Shown piece after piece: positions 8,802 to 17,251 of a DNA stretch of 23,613 nt. Source of the DNA: Sphaerosporella brunnea. Taxonomy: Eukaryota; Ascomycota; Pezizomycetes; Pezizales; Pyronemataceae. Made by a program: the position numbers and the translations under genes. Each line of letters opens with the position of its first letter. Position 1 is the first letter of the stretch. Where the stretch lies: positions 1 through 23,613 of the forward strand of contig VXIS01000505.1 in assembly GCA_008704415.1 (NCBI GenBank). Direction: 5' to 3'. A model generated the notes under the pieces. That model saw nothing but the letters and a program-made list of their open reading frames with translations. It did not search any database and was not told the origin of the DNA.

Positions 8802-10052
8802 ATGGCGGACGTCGAGCCCCCCAAAAAGCGGCCCAAACCCGGCTCAGCCCCCGGCGACCGGTCCGCATCCTCCTCCGATTCCGCCACCAAACCTGTCCCT
8901 GTACCGCCCCCTATGAAACCCAGCAACACCGTGACTGAGCTACCACGCAAGCGGCCCTCAGGACTGCGGCGCACGCCTGTGCGCCCGGCCGGAACACTCA
9001 TCTATCAAGTGCCAAAGCCCGAGCTCGAGACGGCAGAAGAAAAAACGCGGCGGGTGACGGAGACGTTGATACGCGAAGACGAAGCGGCGATCGCGGCGTT
9101 GCAGGAGGAGATATCGCGGCTGGAGCGGTTGCACGCGTCGGAGCGCGAGAAGGAGGAGAAGAACCAGAAGGCGATGATCGCGCGGCTCCTTGCCGTAAAC
9201 GATACTTCCTTCTCGTCACTCCCTGCGGCGCCGACCTTCGATTTCCAGGCTGCCACTGCGGACCCGAATATCCCCTCCGCACTGCCACTACCGGCCGCTG
9301 ACCCCCTCCCGCTGCTGCAAGCGTTCTCCGAGCTCACGTTCACGAAATCGGTGGTCACTGTTGCTGGCGAGGCCGGCGGCAGACATCATGATATCGCTGG
9401 GTATGCAGGTGCTGCACCCACCGCCTTGGGCTTCCGTCTCTCCCTGCTCGTCTCCGCCGAGAACACAGTCGACGCGCTCACCTGCAGCGTATCACGGTGG
9501 GCGCGCCGCGAGCTCAAAGGCCTCATGGCCACCTGCGAGCAGAGCCGCGACCCGCAGCTGTTTCTCTGGGCCATAAACACATACCAACCACTGGCGGTCA
9601 AGCGGGCAAAGACGCTAGCATCGCTCTGTTGGCGGTACCCCTCGCTATTACCACAGTTTGGGGCATCAGCAGCAAAGACAAAACGGCGCCGCGGGAGGGT
9701 TTATAAGCCCCACAGCAGAGAGATTGTAGCGCTGCTCGGAGAGAGTACTCTCTGCTTCCGCCAAGGCCCGGAGTTTGTACTCGCGTGGAGGGTGGAGGTC
9801 GATGATGTCGGTGAGGCCCAGAGTTGCATCGAGGGATTTGCAAGGTTCCCAGCTGCTTGTATGACCCCTCACCCCCATTTCTCTACACACACATGCTTAT
9901 GGAACTCTCTAGGGTCCGAATTCGATACTAAAGCTAAAGCCCTGAGAAACGTCCCCCCGCTGTTTGATAACCTCGTCAGGGAACGCGGGCCCTATGATGG
10001 CGTCCGTTGTATGGTTGAAATGCTGTTTCCGAACGCTCAGTGCAGGAAGTAG
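8802..10052 (+). CDS. Kinetochore protein CENP-P-like (COMA/CCAN subunit)
   Basis: The exons are 8802-9858 and 9913-10052. The 54-nt intron (GTATGA...CTAG) is a multiple of three without a stop, so unspliced translation hides it. The product has 398 residues. Residues 1-65 are Pro/Lys-rich and disordered. Residues 75-130 form a coiled coil (TAEEKTRRVTETLIREDEAA onward). Residues 195-285 and 318-392 look like the RWD-type region of CENP-P. Seen: SRDPQLFLWAINTYQPLAVKR (248-268), GPEFVLAWRVEVDDVG (322-337) and NVPPLFDNLVRERG (365-378). These align by eye with human CENP-P (KDLFMFFRSLHFFVEWFEYRK; FELVIVWRIQIDEDG; TAPLSFRTLVGLLG). Removing the intron brings SEFDTKAKALRNVPPLF into register with the human protein, which supports the splice. 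CENP-P (Ctf19 in budding yeast, Fta2 in fission yeast) partners CENP-O in the inner kinetochore. The start has a CAACC-ATGG context. A generic coiled-coil protein is the alternative. Confidence 0.72.
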   Translation: MADVEPPKKRPKPGSAPGDRSASSSDSATKPVPVPPPMKPSNTVTELPRKRPSGLRRTPVRPAGTLIYQVPKPELETAEEKTRRVTETLIREDEAAIAALQEEISRLERLHASEREKEEKNQKAMIARLLAVNDTSFSSLPAAPTFDFQAATADPNIPSALPLPAADPLPLLQAFSELTFTKSVVTVAGEAGGRHHDIAGYAGAAPTALGFRLSLLVSAENTVDALTCSVSRWARRELKGLMATCEQSRDPQLFLWAINTYQPLAVKRAKTLASLCWRYPSLLPQFGASAAKTKRRRGRVYKPHSREIVALLGESTLCFRQGPEFVLAWRVEVDDVGEAQSCIEGFARFPAACMTPHPHFSTHTCLWNSLGSEFDTKAKALRNVPPLFDNLVRERGPYDGVRCMVEMLFPNAQCRK

Positions 10053-10156
10053 CCCGACAGGAGGGGTGGCGTTTTGGTGTTCTCTGTGCTTCCTTTTTGA
10101 GGGCTGGGATGGGTGTTGGGCTGTGCTTGTGCTTGTACTTTATGGTAACTTACTAC

Positions 10157-11941
10157 CCTGTGAGTGATATTTTATGAATACCGGGTCGAGTCGTCACCTT
10201 TCCTTCCGCTACTACATCCTCCTATGCCCTAGTTCCACTGGCACCCGTCACGCTCCAACACCCAGGGACGACCTATCCGCCTTCTCTAACAGCCTCGCAA
10301 GCAGTGTAGCTGCGGTCGCTCATGCCTGAGAAAGATGTCGCCTCCCTCAACTCGAGGTGTTTGCTGCAGCTCGGTCGGCGTTTTGCTTCATTTAAAGTGT
10401 TCAAGGGAGCGATATCAAAGTGGTCAGTAGCAGGCGACTCTGATGTCCGCTGGGTAAAGCACGTCAATTTCAGGGCGCGAGCACAACAGCTGAAGGAGGC
10501 GCTTGGTTGCGTGGAGATTACTTGTCCTGTGCGCTGGATACACTGCTTTGCTTGTGTGGGAGATATGTAGGATAGGAAAGCGAAGAAGTGTCAGTCGGTA
10601 GGTGTTTCTCGAGAGCGCGGTTCCTGACGTCCTTGCGGTCGACAGAGATATGACTCCCAAGTGCAAAAGCAATTTCGCCAGCCATGAAGGAGCTCTGATT
10701 GAGGTGATGGAGAGTGGACCCTACTATATCTCGCTTTCGCAGCTTGTTCGTGTGTCCCTCATCAATTCAGGTACTGTTTGAAGCTTATTGCTTGTGACGG
10801 GACTTTTCACAAAGAACAGGTTCCGGCAAACACTACTGTTTGTTGTTTCTATAGACGCAAACAATCAGGTAGTATGGGCAGTAGAGAGAAGGGTCTCAGC
10901 ACCATCGTGGATGAACTATTTTCCCAGGCTTACAGAGGATATTTCTATTGCCGCAGAATAAGTTTGGCTTGGAAGCACGGGACTTATTCTGGCCAAAATC
11001 ACCGATTCGCTTTGGTCAGGCTATGGAAGTCCTGAAAAAGGAGCACTCAAAGGCCGCAGATTACGTCGAAGCTATTTTACCAGCTCTGTATGCAATCCAT
11101 GCGTTTCCTGGCGCTCGCTTTGGAAACCTCACGTCGAACATTGTCGAATCAGCCAATGCTACATGTACCTACCTCGATGAGCGAGAGCCCCCCCTATTCT
11201 GGATACTAGTATGTTGATTGAGATCTGACATAACGAAATGCACCGAAGATTTCTTAGGTTAAAGGCAGCAAGTGAGTTTCCAGCTACGCAGCCGTTCACA
11301 CTGTGGGGAACTGCCCTCTTGCAGCAAGCACAACATCCTCCTCGAGCTATGGCGTTCAGCTTAGTAGCTGTCCTTTGGGAGGTGTATGCCTTTTCGGCAC
11401 TATTGACACTGCGGGGGATACGGTTGACCTTGAGGCAGTTGGAAAGGCACCCCGCGACTTCATGCCTGAGTATCTGACTAGAGAAAACTGGCTAGCCTCC
11501 TATTCAACCTCCTTTCGATCCAGAGCTTATTAATCAGCTGAAGGGCAACCACGAGGAACTCTTAAAGAGTATTCAACTTCAAAACTCTCTCTCCCAGAGT
11601 CTGAAAGTGAACTGTCAGATGCGGGCATCGAGCCATGTGAGCCGCCACCATCCACTAGCATTTCTCGTGGTCGCCCCCCCCAAAGAAGCGCAAGCGTACA
11701 GGTGATATTCGTCGCCCCCAAGCCAAACGCCAAGCGGTTTCCCCAAATACCAAACCGCCCTCCCCTGCGCTATTCCAACTGCAAGTTGGCCATTATGCAC
11801 CAAAATGCAGATGGCCGCACAAGTAGTTTAGTTCATATAGAGAAGCGTGGAACGAGAATGAGATGGTTTTTATAGTGGAAATGCTTGTTGCGATGTGAGA
11901 TGGGTGCCACGAGCGAAGGGTCATAAAATATCACTCGCAGG
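10157..11941 (+). mobile_element. Degenerate MULE (Mutator-like) DNA transposon
   Basis: The terminal inverted repeats 10157-10177 and 11921-11941 match at 20 of 21 bases (CCTG[T/C]GAGTGATATTTTATGA on the outside-in strand). Inside lies a frame-shifted MULE transposase reading left to right. The 1.79-kb length suits a compact MULE. No 8-9 bp target duplication is evident at the edges, consistent with age or with slightly misplaced ends. It begins 105 bp after the CENP-P-like stop codon, so it may overlap that gene's 3' flank. Confidence 0.75.
10340..11830 (+). pseudogene. MULE transposase, broken by frameshifts and stops
   Basis: Recognisable pieces occur in order but in different frames. 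An N-terminal FKVFKGAISKWSVAGDSDVRW block lies near 10394-10456. LIACDGTF, holding the first catalytic Asp of the DDE core, is at about 10781-10804. DANNQVVWAVE, in another frame, lies near 10855-10890. FGQAMEVLKKEHSKAADYV lies near 11011-11067, and GNLTSNIVESANA, the conserved MULE TSN-x-x-ES motif, at about 11125-11163. A basic RGRPP...KKRKR linker lies near 11667-11700. The ghost of a CCHC zinc knuckle (CSNC...VGHYAPKC) lies near 11775-11812 and also changes frame. Several single-base shifts separate the parts, so it cannot encode an active enzyme. Confidence 0.8.
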
Positions 11942-12668
11942 ATCGCAGGGGGTATGTACGTTTTTCTTGTTAGCCGCTAGCGCTGCGTATGGCTGATTTG
12001 GCGGGGGAATATTGCCTTTTCAACTCATCAAGACTCATCAACGAGCACAAAACCTGGTACTTAGACAGTTCAATTTCACATAATTAACCCGTTAAAATCC
12101 ATCTTAGACTTGGGCGTTTCGCTACACAGGCAACGGAAGCCAGTCACCCAGCGATCTGGGCTTGGAAAACCCACCCACCACTGAAAGTGAAAACGAGCAC
12201 GTGCGGGATCGCTTTGTTGAGAGCACACCCCAGACAAACGAACAGCCAGGAGTGACAAACAGCTTCCAAGACAGCCAGCCGCGATATCTCCCGATCCCTT
12301 CACTTTGCCCAGAGACGCTACGCTTTGTTCAGTTGATTGTGACCAGATGAGTCTTGGTACCTGTGGGCCGGTCTTTCGTCCCAACGGTTTCGTCTCCGCT
12401 TCTTTCCCGTTCCCTCCTCACTGACGCATGGACTTCTGGGGCTGCTTGCGTCAACCACCGGGTGTCTGCTCCCACCCTCCTGTGCATCATACTTCCTTTT
12501 CAAGCCCTCAATCCTCTCCCAACTATCCACCACCGTCTCCGAGTACACAATCTGATCCACACCATCAACGCTCCCATCCAAAACCATGCGTCTCAGAAAC
12601 TAATGCAACCCTTTCCACCTCCTCATCGACCTCTCCCAGCTCCCAGCTCCGTCAGAGAGCGCCAGGCG
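11942..12668. other. Intergenic region, no gene seen
   Basis: Frames on both strands (for example 12318-12587 minus and the N-terminal part of 12354-12869 plus) are Ser/Pro-rich or Arg-rich without domain motifs. The C-rich stretch 12400-12660 could be the decayed upstream part of the flavoprotein fragment that follows. Confidence 0.4.
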
Positions 12669-12800
12669 CTGAAGGTGGTGATTGTGGAGGCGGGGTGCCA
12701 GCGATTGAGCGTTGGCTTACGGCCCTTGGACACAAGTTGGCATGGCCGCAAGATTGCGGTACTGGAGGCGGAGAGTCGCGTTGGTGGACAGGGAACAAGG
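12669..12800 (+). pseudogene. Fragment of an FAD-dependent monooxygenase/oxidase N-terminus
   Basis: The frame reads LKVVIVEAGCQRLSVG (12669-12716), then SWHGRKIAVLEAESRVGGQ. This is the outline of a Rossmann-type FAD-binding unit: a hydrophobic first strand, a glycine loop, and a second strand ending in an acidic residue that binds the ribose. The essential GxGxxG has become E-A-G-C-Q-R-L, and the spacing to the VLEAESR strand is disturbed, so the site is broken. No later flavoprotein motifs follow before the frame stops at 12869. Salicylate-hydroxylase-like monooxygenases or amine oxidases are the likely source. Confidence 0.5.
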
Positions 12801-13033
12801 TACAGTGGTAGAACCAACGCTTTGCTATCTGCCGGCGAAGGAGAACACACCAACATTTGTAGGCTGTAGGTTGTTTCCAACTTAACGAAAATTGCCCGTA
12901 AGGCAGTCCAAACGCCGCACCGGCCATGCGGGCTGGGTGGTCGGCTACGCCGACTCACTCAGCACACTCAGCACGCACACTGTTGGCGGAGAGGTGGAAA
13001 TAGATGGAAAGTGAAACACATCACTCAGAACCT

Positions 13034-13107
13034 GGCTTCATGGTGTAGTTGGTTATCACATCAGTCTAACACACTGAAGGTCCCCAGATCGAGCCTGGGT
13101 GAAGTCA
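13034..13107 (+). tRNA. tRNA-Val (anticodon AAC)
   Basis: All arms can be drawn. The acceptor GGCTTCA/TGAAGTC has seven pairs (one G-U) with discriminator A13107. The D arm has a 3-bp stem and a GTTGG loop. The anticodon stem is TCAGT/ACTGA with loop CTAACAC, giving anticodon AAC. The variable loop has 5 nt. The T stem is CCCAG/CTGGG with loop ATCGAGC. Position 54 is A where T is almost universal. There is no intron, and a T-rich Pol III terminator follows. It decodes GTT/GTC (after A34-to-inosine editing). The gene looks functional, with the T54A change as the only doubt. Confidence 0.87.
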
Positions 13108-13110
13108 TCT

Positions 13111-13139
13111 TTCTTTTTTTGTTTTCTTTTTTGTTTTCC
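13111..13139 (+). terminator. Pol III terminator tract after tRNA-Val
   Basis: Runs of T (TTT, then seven, four and six T) interrupted by single C or G start within 5 nt of the tRNA 3' end. This fits RNA polymerase III termination. Confidence 0.7.
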
Positions 13140-13764
13140 ACCGAAAAGCATGCTTGTAATCCCCTCGAAGGAAAATTTCGAGATGGAGTTCGCGCCTAAT
13201 AGGGTGGAAAGCTGCTGTATTTAACAACGCCCCGACCTACGTAGTATTGACGCGCCCACCTTTGATCTTGAAATACCCGCCCCGAATGGCCCCTTAGTCA
13301 GGATGGAAGGAAGAGCTACACTAAGCCTTTTTTATTATTATTATTATTTTCTTGATGCGGCGTCGGCTCTGGGGAAGATCCATCGCCGGCAGGTGTTGGC
13401 ATAAGCTCACCTCGGATGCGGGTAGAAAAAAATAGTAAGTAAAGTTCGCGTGACAGAAACCCTTAAACAGCGCATCGAGAAGGAGACCATAGCGACGACT
13501 GCCCCAGCCAACGCCTCAGCAGCAACCTCACACAGCAGCCAGCAACACTGCGCTTCAGTAATTGCCCATTTTGGAGCCACAAGTAGTGCTGGTTTGTCTA
13601 CCTTGCCGGACCGGTGCGCTCACGGTTAACTGGAGCCTGGGTTTTAGATCAGCGGTCTATTTTTGCAACGGGATACTGCACACAGTTACTTGAAATAAAT
13701 TTTGGTGGAGTTCTTTAAAGGATGTGTCGCAGAGAGATGTTGCGGCGTGAGCCGTCTCCATATA
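13140..13764. other. Intergenic region, no gene seen
   Basis: It holds a TTA/ATT triplet run (about 13329-13348) and a CTACGTAG palindrome near 13239. No frame with domain motifs is present. Confidence 0.45.
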
Positions 13765-14457
13765 CCCCTATCATACAAAAATATGGTGATTCACGTTTTA
13801 AAAAACGTGAGCCCAAGTGGGAAACGCAGTTCACGTTTCTCGGAGATGTGAATTACGTTATGGTTCTGGCCAGCGTCGGAGAAACGTGAATCACGCCAAA
13901 TAGAAAGACGTGGCTTGCGTCAACTGCCGTTGAGCTTGAACGCGGGGTGGTTAATGAGATGGAGTGATATGCAGTGAATCACAACCACCACCCCGAAAAC
14001 ACCAACCCCACAACCACCGCCCCAAAAATACTATCCCCGCAACCAGCACCTCAACCGTGCTATCACTACCAAGTTAAAGGTATCTCAAGCTCTCACAAAA
14101 CAATCAAGCTAATGTTGCCGCAGCGAAGTGAAAGCAATACTGGTATGTGCACCAAGCTGAAGGTCCACGGTACCCTCCCACAAAGAGGGCTACTTGCTGC
14201 AAGCGGTGGTTTTGCTGGTTTGTAGACACTCTTCCTGCGCCGCCAGCCTTCGATAGCTAACTGCGGCATAGGACCACTGTTTTCTGTTTTCTTTTTTCAA
14301 GGGTTGTGCTTCATGCGTAGCCAGACTCTCATAGCTGAATGGGGCGTAGTACTGCATTGCTTCTTGTGTCTGGTGGTGACTTGCTGTCCTTTACCTCTAT
14401 CATTGCCACGCAATTACAAACAATATGGGGCGCATTCGAAAGTTCTGCACACGCAAA

Positions 14458-14526
14458 TCACGTCATGTAAAGAGACGTAGTTCACGTCATGTAAAGAGAC
14501 GTAGTTCACGTCTGAAGAGACGTGAC
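14458..14526 (+). repeat. 24-bp tandem repeat, two exact copies and a partial third
   Basis: 14458-14481 and 14482-14505 are identical and begin TCACGTCATGTAAAG. 14506-14526 is a diverged partial copy. Each unit carries two ACGT motifs. It lies inside the right subterminal region of the TA-flanked element. Confidence 0.9.
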
Positions 14527-14540
14527 AGACGTTGTACCTA

Positions 14541-14589
14541 TCACGTTTTCGATCACGTTTTCGGGTTACGTTTTCAGGCCACGTTTTCC
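14541..14589 (+). repeat. Four ACGTTTTC motifs at 12-13 bp spacing
   Basis: (C/T)ACGTTTTC starts at 14542, 14554, 14567 and 14580. The near-regular spacing of just over one helical turn would place bound proteins on about the same DNA face. It is part of the same subterminal region. Confidence 0.85.
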
Positions 14590-14648
14590 ACAAGCTCACG
14601 TCATTCTGTGATAAAACGTGACTCAAGTTATGTTTGTATGATAGGGTA

Positions 14649-15203
14649 CGTCACGCGCTGAGATTTTCTTCGCCCACCACCTTTCACTAGTTTCGCGCCG
14701 TCGAAATTGCCTTATGGCCGAGATAATACGGTACATACGTCCCTTGCTTATGGTACACGGATTAGCGATGTATCAATACTCGTACATCGATACTGGCGCT
14801 CGAGCCCGATTTCTAAGCATTAGGTCCCTGACGCAGTACTCTTGATTAGATTGCATATTTGTTCGTTCAATGAATTAACTACTTCACATTCCCCTTCCTG
14901 CAACAATAAGGATGGGTAGAAGCCGTTGCAAACGCTCTGAATTTTCAAAGGCATGAAGTCATGGGGATAGACCGGACGCTGGAGCCATTCGGGATTTATC
15001 CGTTTGACAAAAGGAGGTGGATTGTTTGTCCGGATGTTTTTACGGGTGTTTTTGTGTGGATATAAGGCCAGCATCGATTCCAACCCTACTTGGCCTATTT
15101 GGCTATCGCAACTTGAAATTTATAGTACTAGAGTACATACTTACTAACTAAATAGCGCTATTAAAACCGTAATCAACAGCAACACTGAAACAAAGCATCG
15201 TAA
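14649..15203. other. Intergenic region, no assignable gene
   Basis: A minus-strand frame (14820-15083, 87 codons, beginning MESMLALYPHKNTRKN) has a plausible composition, but I recognise no family, promoter or splice sites. A 7-bp inverted repeat (CGATGTA...TACATCG) occurs near 14767-14790. Confidence 0.4.
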
Positions 15204-15533
15204 TTACATCTCGCCACCCACCCACCTGGGCAAAACCGCCTCCCTCTCTCTCCTTCTCCTCTCCCACCACCCCCTCCACAAGCCTCTCAAAATCCACCAG
15301 CCCATGGTCCCGGCGAACATGGCCAACGGCACGCCGCCAAGGAATATGAAAAACATGTCGGAATGGGATTCATCTAAAGACATGCCGATCACGGCAAGAA
15401 GGATCAGCAGGAGTAGCAGGAGGAGAATTGTTATTAGGTGCCAGTTTTTGCTGGCCTCTACCGGCTCTCGGTATCTGGGGTTGTGCACGGGGAGTACGGT
15501 GCGTGCTTGAGGGCGTTGGTATAGTTGTGGCAT
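15204..15533 (-). CDS. Small two-helix membrane protein, uncharacterised
   Basis: 109 residues in one exon. The ATG at 15533 follows a CAACCCAACCAAA leader, a typical fungal start context. Residues 1-30 are polar (MPQLYQRPQARTVLPV). Residues 33-53 are a Leu/Ile-rich membrane helix (HLITILLLLLLLILLAVIG). A short acidic loop (SLDESHSD) is followed by a second helix at about 59-84 (FFIFLGGVPLAMFAGTMGWWI). The tail is Arg-rich (ERRRREREAV). By the positive-inside rule both ends face the cytosol. I recognise no family. It is divergent from the gene at 15947. Confidence 0.55.
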   Translation of the reverse strand: MPQLYQRPQARTVLPVHNPRYREPVEASKNWHLITILLLLLLLILLAVIGMSLDESHSDMFFIFLGGVPLAMFAGTMGWWILRGLWRGWWERRRREREAVLPRWVGGEM

Positions 15534-15595
15534 TTTGGTTGGGTTGCGCGGGAATGTGATGCGATGAGAACAGGAGGGAAAGGAGTTGTATATCC

Positions 15596-15607
15596 ATGTA
15601 TATATGT
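15596..15607 (-). promoter_or_regulatory. TATA-like element of the small membrane protein gene
   Basis: ATGTATATATGT (a near palindrome), 63-74 nt upstream of the ATG at 15533 on the minus strand. It is followed by the pyrimidine-rich leader CTCCTTTCCCTCCTG, as in other promoters of this window. Confidence 0.4.
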
Positions 15608-15946
15608 GGGAGGCGAACAGTGGATTGTGGGATTAACTTGGAATGGCCTTCTTCTATACCCTGTGGAAGTGAGAGCTATTTTTTTATTTCCGGCGTTGGA
15701 GTGGTTGAGAATTGTATATACCATAGAATCTGGCGCTGGATGGCCGCGATGCCACGGGGGTTCTTGAGCCCCGAGCCAACCCTTACGAGATTCTTCTATG
15801 TGCACAGTAGCTGGCACGAGTACTTTCCAGACGCTTTTGAAAAAGCCGGAACCATTTCTATCGACTTGCACACGCCCGCCTCCCTCTCCGATGCCTTAAA
15901 ACCCTGTGCCATTCCCATCAACAACTACTCCCAGTAGAAACCAGTC

Positions 15947-16427
15947 ATGCCGCGCAGTAAGCTTGCCTCCTCTTCTTTACGGTCCAAGTAGCACTAATCC
16001 CCCATCCCTAGAAACCCCCACAAAGAAGCCCAAACAGAGCGGCCACTGGCGCCCATATCCCGCCACTTCGCCCACAAAGGCGAAGGAGCACGCGGAAGCC
16101 GCAGTCGATGCTGGCGGGGACGGATCATCGAGCTGGAAAACCCCTCGAAGCGAGGCCGCTGATGCTCCTGCCAAGGGAGAAGGTCTGTACCCTGCACAGT
16201 TCGTAGCGTCTGGGTTCTGTGCTAATGATAGATGCCTTAAAGGCGGCTGCGGAAAGGACCTAGAGAGTCCCTGGACCAATACGGGCACGTCTGGTGCCGC
16301 CGGCGATGAGGCTGGCTTGAGTAAGGAGGAGGAAGATTCGAGGCATCGCTGGAGGGCTCAAGATATCGATCCGCCGTTTGATAGCAATGGGGGCAAGGCG
16401 AACGGATGGATTGAGAAGCGTGGTTAA
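15947..16427 (+). CDS. Small nuclear-type hypothetical protein with two exons
   Basis: The exons are 15947-15956 and 16012-16427. The 55-nt intron has donor GTAAGC, branch CACTAAT and acceptor CCCTAG. The 10-nt first exon codes for MPR plus one base and joins to give MPRKTPTKKPKQSGHWRPY. The total is 141 residues. Without splicing, the ATG frame stops after 15 codons, and the coding frame of exon 2 has no good upstream start; together these favour the intron. The N-terminus is basic and could be a nuclear localisation signal or DNA-binding tail. A Cys-containing stretch FCANDRCLKGGCGKD (about 92-106) and an acidic/basic C-terminus follow. I recognise no family. It shares a roughly 410-bp divergent promoter region with the membrane protein at 15533. 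Confidence 0.55.
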
Positions 16428-17180
16428 AAGGGACAGGGCGAGCGTACTGCTGTGTTGAGAACCCCGAGCGCTCGGTTCTGCTCGAGTGAGTGGGTGTGCT
16501 TTTACCTAGCAAATACCAACCGTTGCAGCCATTACCAAACCGGGATATTTCTCCGCTATGATCGACTCTCAGTACTAAAGTTGCCGGACACGCCCAATAG
16601 ACTAGTTCATCACAAGACAACGATATTTACCCAAAGCCAAACCTATCGCCGGACCTTCCAACCACCCGTGACCGCTCCTTCGCAGTTGTTAAACCAAACC
16701 ATAATTTTACATGCCCCGCAAAGCTCCAAGCTACACATGTACGTGTACGTAGCATGATGTCCGGTGCCCATAGTCGAGTGATGAGGACCTTTTCCACGCG
16801 CCCCGAAACTCCAGCCATGTTGAACCGAGCTTTAACTATCACCTGCCGGTTTCCTTTTTTTTGAAAGGTGCTATAGCGCATGTTTGAGAAGCTGCCACTC
16901 CTATTACCAAAAGCGAATCTCAGATCGGAGTTACTTGGACGTGATGACTCGCTCGCCTGATCTCGACCTCCACTTTGTTGTGCGAACTCCAGCAACATCC
17001 AGGAGAGAAAAATGACCCAAGGTTTCTCCCAAGTACGACGGCGTAGTACCAATTACCAGAGAGTATATGAATCACCAGTGCTTGGGATTTTCAACAGCAA
17101 GAGAGGAAACCGGGGGGGGGGGGTTCCTTGGGTTCAACACTCACGAGGCTTCCTCCATCTTGGTCCAAGAAGACATCCGA
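16428..17180. other. Upstream region of the glucanase gene, no gene seen
   Basis: Frames here lack motifs. A run of 11 G (about 17111-17121) stands out. There are several TACGTAC-type palindromic bits near 16738-16751. The 3' part is presumably the promoter of the GH16 gene. Confidence 0.45.
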
Positions 17181-17186
17181 TATAAG
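17181..17186 (+). promoter_or_regulatory. TATA-like box of the GH16 gene
   Basis: TATAAG lies 66-71 nt upstream of the ATG at 17252, with no intervening ATG. Confidence 0.45.
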
Positions 17187-17251
17187 CTGGGGCCGTCACC
17201 GGAAAGAACAGCAGAAACCCGCAGAAAAACGCGGAGCCCAGACACTTCAAG

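Larger units (their letters stand above)
13765..14646. mobile_element. 882-bp non-autonomous TIR element flanked by TA, ACGT-rich ends
   Basis: The left end is TA-CCCCTATCATACAAAAA..., continuing through TGATTCACGTTTT. The reverse complement of the right end is TA-CCCTATCATACAAACA..., continuing through TGAGTCACGTTTT. About 28 of the first 36 positions agree, allowing one gap. Each end is bordered by TA (13763-13764 and 14647-14648), the target duplication of Tc1/mariner-type elements. The interior encodes no transposase. Both ends are dense in ACGT-containing motifs: about 6 between 13790 and 13912 and about 13 between 14459 and 14625. Subterminal repeats of this kind often bind transposase. 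The middle carries two diverged copies of a roughly 45-nt unit (near 14242 and 14320). Confidence 0.75.

Noticed and set aside
12318..12587. Minus-strand frame with KKRRRNRWDERP, resembling the N-terminus of a splicing factor
   Set aside because: The similarity covers about ten basic residues only, and the rest does not fit any KH or zinc-knuckle protein.
14820..15083. 87-codon minus-strand frame beginning MESMLALYPHKN
   Set aside because: Composition is protein-like, but there is no known motif, promoter element or splice support. Too weak to list as a gene.
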